Positions 15,615 through 25,853 of a stretch of 64,000 nt of DNA are shown here, piece by piece. Source of the stretch: an uncultured Prevotellaceae bacterium (lineage in GTDB: Bacteria > Bacteroidota > Bacteroidia > Bacteroidales > Bacteroidaceae); NCBI GenBank assembly GCA_902780635.1, contig CACZGH010000002.1, forward strand, positions 124,001 through 188,000. Direction: 5' to 3'. Below the pieces are notes generated by a model. That model searched no databases. It worked only from the letters and a program-made list of their open reading frames with translations, and was not told the DNA's origin. Each line of letters begins with the position of its first letter. The first letter of the stretch is position 1. Made by a program: the position numbers and the translations under genes.

Positions 15615-18443
15615 TTACTTAGGTGATCTTGAGAGTTTGTAGGCGCAGGAGAGCATGATGTAGCGGGGGATGCAGTTGTTCCAGGTTTCGGTGCGGCCCT
15701 GTGCGTTGACGTTGTATTGTTTGTTGGAGAGTTGGTGCAGGAGGTCGAAGGCGGTGAGTTTGAGCGTTATTTTTTCTTTGTATAGGGTGCGTGACAATTC
15801 GGCGTTCCACACCAAGTCGTCAGTGTTCATCATGCTGCTGTTGTAGCCCCGTCGGCAGAACATTTTGATGTCGGTGCCCAGCGACAGTTTCACCCACGGG
15901 ATGAAATACATCAGTCGGGCTCCATAGTTGAAGTCGAAAGCGCTGATACGCTCAAAATTCTCCCGTTTGCTGGTAGAACTACGCCAGCTGACCTCTCCCG
16001 AGACCGATGCCGTCAGCTTGTCTTTCTGGTATTCCAGTTCGAGACGTTCGTGCAGGGTCCAGTTGTTGACTGTGCTCTTGGGTGCGGCGTCAGTGGCACC
16101 AGAGAGACTCGTGATATACTGGATGGGGAAGTCGACAGAGTGGGTGTATTCCACATCGGCGCGCTGCTTGGCGGTGAGGCGCTTTTTGTGGTCAATGGGT
16201 TGTTGATAACTGCTGCCCAGTCCCCAGTACCAGTTTCCGTCGATATTGTCATTTTTATAGGTATAGGCACCTGTCTCGCTGTTGTAGGTGGTGCGTGTGC
16301 CCCACGACCGTTGTGTGATGCTGGCGTTGGTCCAGATGTTGGCAAAGCGTCTGATGCTGTCGTTGTTGAACTGGAAAGAGAGGTAGAAACTGTGTGTGAT
16401 GCGTGCTTTCAGGTGTGGGTTGTTTTCCCATGTCGCCAACGTGCTGGTGGTGTTGCGGTGTGGCATCAGCGAGGTGAAACTGGGCTGACTGACATTCATG
16501 CTGTAACTGGCTGACTGCAGCCCTTTTTTGTTGCCCCACTGATAGAACATGACCCTCGGTGAGAAAGTGGTATAATGACGGTGTGCCATGGTGTCAAGGG
16601 GTTGTGCCACATAGTGCATCCGCTCGTTGTTGTAAGACAGTGGAAGAGAAAGCTCCACATACTGCGAGTCGTCAGAATGGTTGAGTGTCAATCCTCCAGA
16701 GTAAATCCTCTCGAGGCGTGTCTCATGGCTGCTGTTGTCATAGTCGAAGGCTTTAGCCAGTTGGTCTCTGCTGCTGGGCAGCCATCCTATCTCATGGCTG
16801 TCTTTGGCCGCGTCTTCCAGCCAGTCGAGCCTGTACTGTTGGTTGTGATTGTTGTTCCATGTTTGCTGGTAGGACACGTAAGGCTCTAAATGCCAGTTGT
16901 TGAGTAACTGAAGGGAATAGCTGAGATTGGCATTGTATTGATAGCCGTTTTGCTGGGTGTCGTTGTAGTAGTCACGCAGGTCATTGGTGCTGGTCTGTGC
17001 GAAATAAGTGTTGGATAGCGAAAAGTTCTCACTAGGTTTCTGTTTGCTGTAGTTGCCACTGAGGGAGAGGGTCACATTATCGCCCCAGTCGAATTTATGG
17101 AACAGGTACATATTCCCTGAGATGCTCAGGGTCCGGTATTTGTTGAGTCCGTTGTTGAACGTACGGTTGATGATGTCTTGACGCCATGTAGAGTCCTGAC
17201 TGCTGGTGTGACGGTCGCCGTTGCTATAGTTCAGGAAGCCACGGGTGTACATAGTGAAAGGCTTTTTGACGTATAAGCCATTGCTGAAGTTGAGGTTGAA
17301 ATCCTTTTGTCGGCTCCATGACTCTGCCCCTCCGAAGATATGCCCGTCGGAGGCGAAACGCTCCGTGGCGGTGCGGCTCCAGTTATCGGCGTCGTTCCAG
17401 CTGAAGGTGGCATCCATCTCCTCTTCCCAGTTTTTGTCCTCGTCTTCCGTGTTGAGGCTGATACCGGTCTGCTTGGTGGCACGGAGGCCTTGTGGCATTT
17501 CAGACGGTCGCCATTCTCCGTCGCTGCCAGGTCTGCGGTTTTCGTTGATGTTGTTGGTGTTGCCGAAGACGGAGAGCCGGGAGTGGTCGCTGTAGTAGAG
17601 ACCGAAGAGGCGCGCCATATACCGGTCGTCGGTGCCGATGCCCGTTTCGATGTTGCCCATGTATCCGCGGCTGTACTCCCGTTTGAGCGCCACGTCCATC
17701 ACATAGTCTTTCTTTTCCACATCACGGCCCACCAGTTCGCTTTGTTTGGTCGACTTGTTGTAGACTTTGATGTCGCGAACGGTGAAGTAGGGCAGGTTGT
17801 CGAGCATCACCTTGTTCTGCCCTTTGAAGAAGTCTTTCCCGTTGAGTGTCAGGTAGTCCACCTTCTTGCCGTTGATGTAGATGTCGCCGTTGTCTTTCAG
17901 TTCAGCTCCCGGCATCTGCCGGATGAGTCCGTCGAGCATGGAACCTTCAGGCAGATTGAAGGCCGCCGCGTTGTAGACGATGGTGTCGCCACGATAAGCT
18001 ATCTTCACCCTTGTGCCAGTCACTGTCACCCCCTCCAGGTCATCCTCCCTCCATATTTCGTCCTGCTTTTTCTTCATAAGTATACGTGGCAGTTCAAAAT
18101 ACGAGTTGCGGGCGATATGTCGCAGCGGATAGTTGAGATAAGTGTCGTTGTACCCCTCGGCAGTGGCCTTGATGATGAAGTCGGCTTGTACGGCAGGCAC
18201 CTTGAAACCATAATAGGAGGACGTGCCCCAGGTGTAGCATGTCGTGGTGTCCACCACGGTCGAGTCGGGGCGCATCAGTGTGATAAAGGCTTTTATTTTC
18301 GCCTTGGTGAACGAGTCATAGACTTCGCCGTAGAGTTCTATCTTGCGCTCTTTTTTCTTTTTGACTGTCGTCGTGTCGTTTTGGGCCGTTGCTATCATGG
18401 CAAGGGCCAGACATACCCCTATGATCAGGATTTTAGTTCGCAT
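15615..18443 (-). CDS. TonB-dependent-receptor-like outer membrane beta-barrel protein
   Basis: 942 residues from the ATG at 18443, which directly precedes a signal peptide (ILIIGVCLALAMIATAQ); the frame extends 43 codons further upstream but that part lacks secretory character. Residues about 30-115 form a CarboxypepD-regulatory-like beta-sandwich (IELYGEVYDSFTKAKIKAF), then a plug-like domain (about 130-240, DGLIRQMPGAELKDNGDIYINGKKV) and a long beta-barrel with aromatic strand ends. The type is frequent in Bacteroidota without a SusD partner, and the ligand is unknown. It is divergent from the GH43/GH10 operon, which might hint at joint use, but no SusD is adjacent. Confidence 0.8.
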   Translation of the reverse strand: MRTKILIIGVCLALAMIATAQNDTTTVKKKKERKIELYGEVYDSFTKAKIKAFITLMRPDSTVVDTTTCYTWGTSSYYGFKVPAVQADFIIKATAEGYNDTYLNYPLRHIARNSYFELPRILMKKKQDEIWREDDLEGVTVTGTRVKIAYRGDTIVYNAAAFNLPEGSMLDGLIRQMPGAELKDNGDIYINGKKVDYLTLNGKDFFKGQNKVMLDNLPYFTVRDIKVYNKSTKQSELVGRDVEKKDYVMDVALKREYSRGYMGNIETGIGTDDRYMARLFGLYYSDHSRLSVFGNTNNINENRRPGSDGEWRPSEMPQGLRATKQTGISLNTEDEDKNWEEEMDATFSWNDADNWSRTATERFASDGHIFGGAESWSRQKDFNLNFSNGLYVKKPFTMYTRGFLNYSNGDRHTSSQDSTWRQDIINRTFNNGLNKYRTLSISGNMYLFHKFDWGDNVTLSLSGNYSKQKPSENFSLSNTYFAQTSTNDLRDYYNDTQQNGYQYNANLSYSLQLLNNWHLEPYVSYQQTWNNNHNQQYRLDWLEDAAKDSHEIGWLPSSRDQLAKAFDYDNSSHETRLERIYSGGLTLNHSDDSQYVELSLPLSYNNERMHYVAQPLDTMAHRHYTTFSPRVMFYQWGNKKGLQSASYSMNVSQPSFTSLMPHRNTTSTLATWENNPHLKARITHSFYLSFQFNNDSIRRFANIWTNASITQRSWGTRTTYNSETGAYTYKNDNIDGNWYWGLGSSYQQPIDHKKRLTAKQRADVEYTHSVDFPIQYITSLSGATDAAPKSTVNNWTLHERLELEYQKDKLTASVSGEVSWRSSTSKRENFERISAFDFNYGARLMYFIPWVKLSLGTDIKMFCRRGYNSSMMNTDDLVWNAELSRTLYKEKITLKLTAFDLLHQLSNKQYNVNAQGRTETWNNCIPRYIMLSCAYKLSRSPK

Positions 18444-18601
18444 GCTGAGAGAATGAGTACGGAAATCAACTATACAGACAATAAACGCCATTTGCCTGTT
18501 TTTATTATCATTCGTACCTTCCTTTTTGTAGCATGTAGGGTTACGATACATCAACAAAACTATCTGAAACACATTTTACCCCTATCATTTTGGTTTTTTT
18601 T

Positions 18602-18609
18602 TAATTTTG
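18602..18609 (+). promoter_or_regulatory. -7 box of the xylan operon
   Basis: TAATTTTG, 27 nt before the ATG at 18637. A TTTG exists at 18589-18592, but it is too close to act as a -33 element. Confidence 0.55.
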
Positions 18610-18636
18610 CGGTAAAAATAAAACAATCCACAGATC

Positions 18637-21369
18637 ATGATGAAAACAATTCTTCCAAAATTGATGGGGACAGCTCTCACCGGGCTGCTCTTCACGTTGT
18701 GTGTTTCAGCCCAGAACCCGTTTGTCCAGACCTGGTTTACCAGTGACCCTGCGCCGATGGTGCATGACGGCACGATGTATGTTTATACCGGCCATGATGA
18801 GGACGGCGCCGACTTCTTCTGGATGCAGGAGTGGCGTGTCTACTCCACGACCGACATGGTCAACTGGACCGACCATGGTTCCCCTTTGGCTTTGGAAAGT
18901 TTCTCTTGGGCCGACGACCGTGCCTGGGCCAGCCAATGCATCGAGCGTGACGGGCATTTCTTCTGGTATATCTGTGCCCACTCACGGTTGTCGAAGGGTA
19001 TGGCCATCGGCGTGGCTGTGAGTGACTCGCCCACCGGTCCGTTCCGTGACGCCATCGGCAAGCCCCTTTTCGAGAATGGAAGTTGGGACCATATCGACCC
19101 CACCGTCATGATCGACGATGATGATCAGGCATGGCTGATGTGGGGCAACCCCCGTGTCTATTATCTCAAACTCAACCGCGACATGATTTCTTATGAGGGT
19201 GAGGTGGGTATGCTGCCCATGACTGAGGAGGCGTTCGGTTCGCCGGCGATGAACGAGCGTGAACAGGGCAAGCAATATAAAGACAGTTATGTGGAAGGCC
19301 CCTGGCTCACCAAGCGTGGCGGTCAGTATCAGTTGTTGTATGCCGCCGGAGGTGTGCCAGAGCATATCTCTTACAGCACCGCCCCGTCGCCCACTGGTCC
19401 CTGGAAATATGCCGGACCGATCATGCCGCTGTGCGATACTGGCTCGTTTACCAATCACTGTGGTGTGGCCGACTACAAGGGTCACAGTTATTTCTTCTAC
19501 CACACAGGTAAGTTGCCCGGTGGTGGCGGATTTGGCCGCAGCGTTGCCGTGGAAGAGTTTAAATACAATGCCGACGGTTCTTTCCCCACCATCATGCCCA
19601 CAGCTGAGGGTGTGCAGCCAGTAGGCACGTTCTGCCCTTATCGTAAGGTGGAGGCAGAGACCATGGCCTTCTCCAAAGGTCTGAAATCTGAGCAAAATGC
19701 CGAGACCGGTGTCTATATCTCCGATATCCACAATGGCGACTATATCAAACTCCAAGCCGTAGACTTTGGCAACCGCATCCCCCGCACCTTCACAGCAAGG
19801 GTGGCCAGTGCCCTTCGTGGTGGTGCCATTGAAGTGCGTATCGACAGTCTGGCAGGCCAGCGGTTGGTTCGTCTGCAGGTGCCAGGCACGGGAGGATGGG
19901 AGCAGTGGCAGACGCTGACCGCCGATCTCACCGCTTACACCACCGGTGTGCATGACCTCTATCTCGTCTTCACAGGCCGTAAAGGTCCCAAACTCTTCAA
20001 TTTCGACTGGTGGGAGATGCGTGGTCTGGAGCAGTGCAATATGCCGCTCTTCCAGACGAAATACACCGCCGACCCCTCACCCTTGGTGGTGGGCGACACC
20101 CTGTTTCTTTATACCTCGCATGATGCCTCGCCAGAAGACATCCCCGACCCGAATGAGAAAAACTCTGCCGGATTCTTCATGTACGACTGGCTGCTGTGGT
20201 CGACCACCGACATGGTCAACTGGACAGAGCATGGCGCTGTGGCCTCGCTGAAAGACTTCTCGTGGCGCAGCCGTGAAAATGGTGGCTGGGCCATCCAGAC
20301 GGTAGAGCGCAATGGCAAATATTATCTGTATGCGCCGCTTCACGGACACGGCATTGGTGTGCTGGTCGCCGACTCTCCCTACGGCCCCTTCAAAGATCCA
20401 TTGGGTGAGCCCTTGGTGTGGCAGAAAGAGCATTGGGACGACATCGACCCCACTGTCTTCACAGACGATGACGGCCAGGCCTATATGTACTGGGGCAACC
20501 CCAACACCTATTACGCCAAACTCAACGACGATATGATCTCGCTCAAAGGCGACATCGTGAAACTTGACTATCATATCGACCACTATCAGGAGGGACCATG
20601 GTTTTATAAACGCAATGGCCATTATTATCTGGGTTACGCCACTACCTGCTGTCCTGAGGCTTTAGGATATGCGATGAGTGACAGCCCCACGGGACCGTGG
20701 GAGAGCAAGGGATATATCATGCGGCCTACCCAGCGTGACCGCGGCAATCATCCTGGCATCGTTGACTATCAGGGTCGCTCCTATATCTTCGGTCAGAACT
20801 ATGACCTCATGCACCTTGACACCTTCGTGCATCATGAGCGTCGCTCCGTCTCGGCTACCGAGATCACTTACCTGCCCGATGGTACCATCGCCGAAGTTCC
20901 TTATTGGCTCGACCAACAGCCGATGGAGCAGTTGCATGCCCTCAATCCTTATCAGCGTGTGGAGGCAGAGACCATGGCATGGGGCAAAGGTCTGAAATCT
21001 GCCAAGATGGGCATCCCCAACACAGGTGTCGTAGCGGATATGCCCTATTCGACAGGCCGTCGCAACATGTATGTGACGGATATCGACGACGGCGAGTATA
21101 TCCGTCTGCGTGGAGTCGACTTTGGTGACAAGGGCGCCCGCCAGTTCCAGGTCATGGCTGCCGCTCAAGGCTCCTGCGTGGTCACCCTTCGTATAGACTC
21201 CGTCGATGGTCCTGTCATCGGCAACGCCACCATCTCCTCGACAGGGTCAGTAGAAAAATACCGCACATTCTCTGGCAAGGTGAAAAACGCTACGGGAGTC
21301 CACGACCTGTATCTGTGTTTTGGTCAGGCAAATGGAGAGGTAAGGTTAGATTATTGGAGATTTAAGTAA
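18637..21369 (+). CDS. Double GH43 enzyme: GH43-CBM6-GH43-CBM6
   Basis: 910 residues with a signal peptide (LTGLLFTLCVSAQ). Two full GH43 propellers are present. The first (about 28-325) has SDPAPMVHDG, WDHIDPTVMIDDDD and YVEGPWLTKRGGQY; the second (about 475-765) has ADPSPLVVGD, WDDIDPTVFTDDDG and YQEGPWFYKRNGHY, so base, modulator and acid residues are all kept in both. Each propeller is followed by a CBM6-like beta-sandwich opening with YRKVEAETMAFSKGLKSE or YQRVEAETMAWGKGLKSA. Such enzymes remove xylose or arabinose from arabinoxylan. The two halves resemble each other throughout, so the gene arose by tandem duplication and diverged. First gene of a four-gene operon; GH10 starts 5 bp after it. 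Confidence 0.88.
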   Translation: MMKTILPKLMGTALTGLLFTLCVSAQNPFVQTWFTSDPAPMVHDGTMYVYTGHDEDGADFFWMQEWRVYSTTDMVNWTDHGSPLALESFSWADDRAWASQCIERDGHFFWYICAHSRLSKGMAIGVAVSDSPTGPFRDAIGKPLFENGSWDHIDPTVMIDDDDQAWLMWGNPRVYYLKLNRDMISYEGEVGMLPMTEEAFGSPAMNEREQGKQYKDSYVEGPWLTKRGGQYQLLYAAGGVPEHISYSTAPSPTGPWKYAGPIMPLCDTGSFTNHCGVADYKGHSYFFYHTGKLPGGGGFGRSVAVEEFKYNADGSFPTIMPTAEGVQPVGTFCPYRKVEAETMAFSKGLKSEQNAETGVYISDIHNGDYIKLQAVDFGNRIPRTFTARVASALRGGAIEVRIDSLAGQRLVRLQVPGTGGWEQWQTLTADLTAYTTGVHDLYLVFTGRKGPKLFNFDWWEMRGLEQCNMPLFQTKYTADPSPLVVGDTLFLYTSHDASPEDIPDPNEKNSAGFFMYDWLLWSTTDMVNWTEHGAVASLKDFSWRSRENGGWAIQTVERNGKYYLYAPLHGHGIGVLVADSPYGPFKDPLGEPLVWQKEHWDDIDPTVFTDDDGQAYMYWGNPNTYYAKLNDDMISLKGDIVKLDYHIDHYQEGPWFYKRNGHYYLGYATTCCPEALGYAMSDSPTGPWESKGYIMRPTQRDRGNHPGIVDYQGRSYIFGQNYDLMHLDTFVHHERRSVSATEITYLPDGTIAEVPYWLDQQPMEQLHALNPYQRVEAETMAWGKGLKSAKMGIPNTGVVADMPYSTGRRNMYVTDIDDGEYIRLRGVDFGDKGARQFQVMAAAQGSCVVTLRIDSVDGPVIGNATISSTGSVEKYRTFSGKVKNATGVHDLYLCFGQANGEVRLDYWRFK

Positions 21370-21374
21370 TAAAT

Positions 21375-23945
21375 ATGATGAGACATTTCAATAAGATGTT
21401 TTTTCTAATTGCTTTTCTGCTGTTGGCTCTTCCTGCTATGGCGGATGAGGCAGATCATGACACGCTGGATATCAGTGGCAACAACACCTCATCGAGTTAT
21501 GTCACCTACGAGAAAAATATCATCTTGTCGAGTAGTAAGACACTGGACGTGCTGATGGCACGCTATGTCTATTTCAACTCCAAAGTCATCGGTTCCGGCA
21601 CCCTGTCCCTCTACGCTGGCGGTGAGCGTTGCTATCTGGGTACCGCCAAGGGCGCCCAATACCCCGACTGGAAAAGCTTTTCCGGCGACGTGCATATCTA
21701 TCCCTACAAGGAAAACGCCCCCTCTGCCGGATACTATGGTGTCATCATGGCACACGGTGGTAAGACTTTCAGCGCGGAGGATGTGGAAGGCAGTCTCCAA
21801 TCGGGCAAGGTGAATATCATGATGGAGAACAATCGTGTCACCCTCCATGACGGAGCCACCATCGCCTGTGAGTCGGGCACACGTGGGTTCCGCTTCGGAC
21901 ATTTAGACACCGAGGTAGGCTCTATGATACAAGGATATATGAAGAAAGGGACCTACAACTCCTATTTCTTGGTGGGTTGTATGAACACCGACGCCACGTT
22001 GGCTGGCACCATTGCCCCTCCAGAGTATAGCGACCAGCACCGCATTGGCCTGATCAAAGAAGGTACTGGTACCTATCGTATCACGGGCAACAACAACTTT
22101 ATCAGCGGTGCACTGCGTGTGATGGACGGACGAGTGCTGATCGCCAACGACCGTGAAGAGGCAGAAAGCAAGAAGTGGCGTGGTGCCACAGGTGCCATGA
22201 CGAGTAGTCAGGAGGCAGTGGCTTACGTCTTTGAGCATGGTGTGTTGGGCGGTACCGGCAATGTGGCTGGCACCCTCGACAATTATGGGGTCGTAGAACC
22301 GGGCGAGGATGCCTCGGGTGCGCTCTATGTGAAAAATTATGCCACCACCCGTGATGCCCATCTCTATGTGCGTCCGCGGTCGGTATTGCGCTTTCATGTC
22401 GGAAGCGCCGAAGACTATACCCAGCTTTTCGTGGATGGTGACGTGAAATACTACGACATCACCCAGGACTTCTCGCAGAGCACCGACATGCCCATCGTCG
22501 AGGTGATTTTGAAAGAGGATGCACAGGTGCAAGTGGGCGATGAGTTCTGTCTGCTCCGCGCTAAGAACAAAAGTTCACAGGCGGGCGACTGGCATTTTGA
22601 GACCAAGATGCCCGACCGATATACATGGGAGTTGGAGGAGCGGACGCAAGACGGGGAATATTGGGTCGTATTGCGACTCACCTCATTGGAAGATGCCCAA
22701 CCTGGCGACGACCCCCATCATGATGACCCTGACCAGCCCACCGACCAGATGGGTCCCTTCTATGATGATGGGATAGATGATGGGCATGACCTGACCTCGC
22801 TGCGTGACTATGCCGACCAAAACCAGAAGAAGATAGGCACCGCTATCTCGACCTGGAAAAACAATATCAACAGTGAGAGTCTGGGCGAGACCAAAGAGAT
22901 TGCCCGTCAGTTTAATATGTTGGTTGCCGAGAACGAGATGAAATTTGATGCCCTGGAGCCCAGCCGCAACCAGTTCTCCTACGGTAGCGCCGACAACTTG
23001 GTCAATTTCGCGCAGCGCCATCAGATGTCGATGCGTGGACACTGCTTGGTCTGGCATTCGCAGTTGCCAGAGTGGGTGTCTTCTGACGGCAAGAAAAACG
23101 ACAAAAACTGGTCGCGTGACGAGGCTCTCGATATCCTTAAGACGCATATCACACAAGTGATGCAGCACTTCAAAGGCAAGGTGGCGGAATGGGATGTGGT
23201 CAATGAGTGTCTCGATGATGACCAGACCTCCATCCGTTCCAATCCCGACGGTTACGACCTGCGCACCACGGTGTGGACGAGGGCCATCGGCGAGGATTTT
23301 ATCGACTCCGCTTTCGTCTATGCCCACCGTGTCGACCCCGACGCCTTGCTCTATCTCAACGACTATGGCGTGGAGTTGCAGGGCAAAGCCAAGACGACCG
23401 CTTTTTATAATCTCGCCATGCGACTGAAGAATAGCGGTATCCCCATCCATGGTGTAGGGTTGCAGTGCCATTTCTCCATCGGCGACGTCGACTCCGTGAA
23501 ACTGGAGAACACCATCCGTCGTTTTGGAGAGGCAGGGCTCAATTGTGTGATCACCGAACTCGACATGGGCGTTCCTTCCACTTCTTCTCAGAACCTGGAA
23601 GAGCAAGCTCGCAGCTATCGTGTCATCACCGACATCGTGCTCAACAACGACAATTGCCCACATTTCGTCATCTGGGGACTGAAAGACAATGACAGTTGGC
23701 GTAGTGATTCCAATCCGTTGCTCTATAACTCAAGTTTAGGCAAGAAACCTGCCTTCTATGCGGTGCGCTCCGCCTTGCGACATCGTGTGCTCATGAATGA
23801 GAAAGAGGATATCTCGCAGCCGGAGGTGGCAGTGCCGTCCTCTGATGCGCCTTTCTACGACCTTAGTGGAAGACGTGTGAAAGGACTGCCTACTACTCCT
23901 GGAATTTATATCCAGCGGGGAAAGAAAATAGTAATTAGTAGATAG
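21375..23945 (+). CDS. GH10 endo-beta-1,4-xylanase with autotransporter-like beta-helix N-terminus
   Basis: 856 residues with a signal peptide (FLIAFLLLALPAMA). Residues about 30-430 are not a known xylan-binding module: they form a repetitive beta structure with autotransporter-associated strand-like motifs (GTYRITGNNNFISGALRV, GTLDNYGVVEPGEDAS). A Pro/Asp/His-rich linker (DDPHHDDPDQP) leads to the GH10 barrel (about 480-810). The acid/base Glu is at about residue 611 (WDVVNECLDD) and the nucleophile Glu at about 728 (VITELDMG); HCLVWHSQLPEW is also typical. The C-terminus (YDLSGRRV ... PGIYIQRGKKIVISR) is a sorting-like tail. It cuts the xylan backbone outside the cell. Lies between the double GH43 gene and GH97 in the operon. 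Confidence 0.9.
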   Translation: MMRHFNKMFFLIAFLLLALPAMADEADHDTLDISGNNTSSSYVTYEKNIILSSSKTLDVLMARYVYFNSKVIGSGTLSLYAGGERCYLGTAKGAQYPDWKSFSGDVHIYPYKENAPSAGYYGVIMAHGGKTFSAEDVEGSLQSGKVNIMMENNRVTLHDGATIACESGTRGFRFGHLDTEVGSMIQGYMKKGTYNSYFLVGCMNTDATLAGTIAPPEYSDQHRIGLIKEGTGTYRITGNNNFISGALRVMDGRVLIANDREEAESKKWRGATGAMTSSQEAVAYVFEHGVLGGTGNVAGTLDNYGVVEPGEDASGALYVKNYATTRDAHLYVRPRSVLRFHVGSAEDYTQLFVDGDVKYYDITQDFSQSTDMPIVEVILKEDAQVQVGDEFCLLRAKNKSSQAGDWHFETKMPDRYTWELEERTQDGEYWVVLRLTSLEDAQPGDDPHHDDPDQPTDQMGPFYDDGIDDGHDLTSLRDYADQNQKKIGTAISTWKNNINSESLGETKEIARQFNMLVAENEMKFDALEPSRNQFSYGSADNLVNFAQRHQMSMRGHCLVWHSQLPEWVSSDGKKNDKNWSRDEALDILKTHITQVMQHFKGKVAEWDVVNECLDDDQTSIRSNPDGYDLRTTVWTRAIGEDFIDSAFVYAHRVDPDALLYLNDYGVELQGKAKTTAFYNLAMRLKNSGIPIHGVGLQCHFSIGDVDSVKLENTIRRFGEAGLNCVITELDMGVPSTSSQNLEEQARSYRVITDIVLNNDNCPHFVIWGLKDNDSWRSDSNPLLYNSSLGKKPAFYAVRSALRHRVLMNEKEDISQPEVAVPSSDAPFYDLSGRRVKGLPTTPGIYIQRGKKIVISR

Positions 23946-23969
23946 GAGTTAGTAATTAGTAATTAGGAG

Positions 23970-25817
23970 ATGATGAGACATATATTGATATTGTGTTTGA
24001 TGGGAGTGGCACTCACCGTGTCAGGGCGTCAGGCTTCTTCTCCCAATGGGGCCATTACCCTTCAGCCAAAAGGTGGAGGGTATGTCATCCAGTATCGCCA
24101 TTTGCCGGTGTTGGAATTGTCAGATGTCGGTGTCAAGACCACTGGTAGTCAGACAGAAGCGACATTTGGTAAAATACGTAAGAATGGCCGTGTGAAGGAG
24201 GATTATCAGATGCTTATAGGCAAGCGTACGCATTGCACCAACCGTGCCAACGAGTATGTCTCTGAGGGCACCGATGGTCAGGGGCGCACCATGCGATTGG
24301 TGTTTCGTCTTTATGACGATGGCGTGGCCTATAGGTATGAGTTGTCAGGACTGAAGGGCGATACCTTCAAGGAAGAGAAGACGACCTATCACATCGCAGA
24401 GGGCACCCGCCGATGGATGCAACGGTGGAGTGATGCCTACGAGGGATTCTTCCCCCTCTCTACCACGGGTGAAGGAAAAAACCGCCGGTGGGGCTATCCT
24501 GCCTTGTTGGAACCCCAGGACGGGGTCTTCGCCTTGCTCACCGAGGCTAACATCGAGCGTCGTCAGAGTGCTTCCTGTCTGTATAACGAGGGCAGTGCAG
24601 ACGCTTATCGTGTCTGTCCTGCAGAAAACGAGACCCCGTTGTATGGCGACTGGCATACCCCATGGCGTGTGGCTATCATAGGAACGCTTGCAGATGTGGT
24701 GGAGTCGACACTCGTCACTGATGTTTGCCAACACAGTCAACTCGAAGACGTGAGTTGGATTCATCCGGGCGCCGTTTCATGGATTTACTGGGCCTATAAC
24801 CATGGCTCCAATGATTATAACATTATCTGTAAATATGTAGATATGGCGGTGGCGCTTCATCTTCCCTATGTTTTGATAGACGCGGAGTGGGATGAGATGA
24901 AAGATGGGAAGACCGTAGAGGACGCCGTGAGGTATACCCGGGAAAAAGGGGTGAAACCCATGATTTGGTACAACTCCTCTGTAGGATGGGTCAATGGTGC
25001 CCCGGGCCCCAAGTATCGTCTCAACAAGCCGGAAGATCGCGAACGGGAGTTTGCCTGGTGTGAGCGGATTGGTGTGGCTGGTGTGAAGATTGACTTCTTC
25101 TCCGGCGACAACCAGATGAATATGGACTATAGTATCGACCTGATAGAATGTGCCGCAAAGCATCATCTGCTCGTCAATTTCCATGGTGCCACGATCCCCC
25201 GCGGATGGCAGCGCACTTATCCCAACCTGCTCACCACCGAGGCTGTCTATGGCGCCGAATGGTATAATAATGTGCCTACCTTCACCAACAGGGCGGCAGC
25301 CCACAATGCCACACTGCCCTTCACACGTAATGTGATTGGCCCCATGGACTATACCCCCTGCACCTTCAGCGACTCACAACACCCACATATCACCACCCAT
25401 GCGCACGAACTGGCCCTGACCGTGCTCTTTGAGTCAGGACTGCAGCATCTGGCCGACCGTCCGGAGAGTTATCTCTCCCAACCCACAGAGGTGCAGCAGT
25501 TCTTGTCAACGCTGCCAGTGGTATGGGATGAGACCCGTTTGGTGGCCGGCTATCCAGGAGAGTATGCGGTGCTGGCACGCCGTTGTGGCACCACATGGTA
25601 TATCGCGGGCATCAATGGAAAGGATGAAGAGCGTGAGATCACATTGCCTCTTGACTTCCTGAAAAATCAACACTTCAAGGTTCTGTCCTTCACCGACAGT
25701 GGCCTGAAAGACAGTCCATGGCGTATCACAACAGGTGACCATCTGCCAGCGTCTGTCTCCTGCCAGCCCCGTGGTGGTTTTGTGATGCGTCTGCAACTTG
25801 CTAAAGTAGGTAGATAG
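23970..25817 (+). CDS. GH97 family glycoside hydrolase
   Basis: 615 residues with a signal peptide (LILCLMGVALTVSG). GH97 features are an N-terminal beta-super-sandwich (about 20-240, ending near DVSWIHPGAVSWIYW) and a TIM barrel with LIDAEWDEM, GVKPMIWYNSS, GVAGVKIDFFSGDNQ and LVNFHGATIPRGW, followed by TEAVYGAEWYNN. The Asp of KIDFF (about residue 375) lies where retaining GH97 alpha-galactosidases carry the nucleophile; inverting SusB-type alpha-glucosidases use Glu bases elsewhere, so a retaining alpha-galactosidase or alpha-arabinopyranosidase-like enzyme is favoured. The gene follows GH10 by 24 bp. The spacer contains TAGTAATTAG-type short repeats. Periplasmic action is likely. Confidence 0.85.
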   Translation: MMRHILILCLMGVALTVSGRQASSPNGAITLQPKGGGYVIQYRHLPVLELSDVGVKTTGSQTEATFGKIRKNGRVKEDYQMLIGKRTHCTNRANEYVSEGTDGQGRTMRLVFRLYDDGVAYRYELSGLKGDTFKEEKTTYHIAEGTRRWMQRWSDAYEGFFPLSTTGEGKNRRWGYPALLEPQDGVFALLTEANIERRQSASCLYNEGSADAYRVCPAENETPLYGDWHTPWRVAIIGTLADVVESTLVTDVCQHSQLEDVSWIHPGAVSWIYWAYNHGSNDYNIICKYVDMAVALHLPYVLIDAEWDEMKDGKTVEDAVRYTREKGVKPMIWYNSSVGWVNGAPGPKYRLNKPEDREREFAWCERIGVAGVKIDFFSGDNQMNMDYSIDLIECAAKHHLLVNFHGATIPRGWQRTYPNLLTTEAVYGAEWYNNVPTFTNRAAAHNATLPFTRNVIGPMDYTPCTFSDSQHPHITTHAHELALTVLFESGLQHLADRPESYLSQPTEVQQFLSTLPVVWDETRLVAGYPGEYAVLARRCGTTWYIAGINGKDEEREITLPLDFLKNQHFKVLSFTDSGLKDSPWRITTGDHLPASVSCQPRGGFVMRLQLAKVGR

Positions 25818-25853
25818 GCTATAATTCATTACCATTTATAAAACTAATCCATT

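Noticed and set aside
17340-18746. Plus-strand ORF of 468 codons over the TonB-receptor-like gene
   Set aside because: Antisense shadow that also runs through the signal peptide of the double GH43 gene in another frame.
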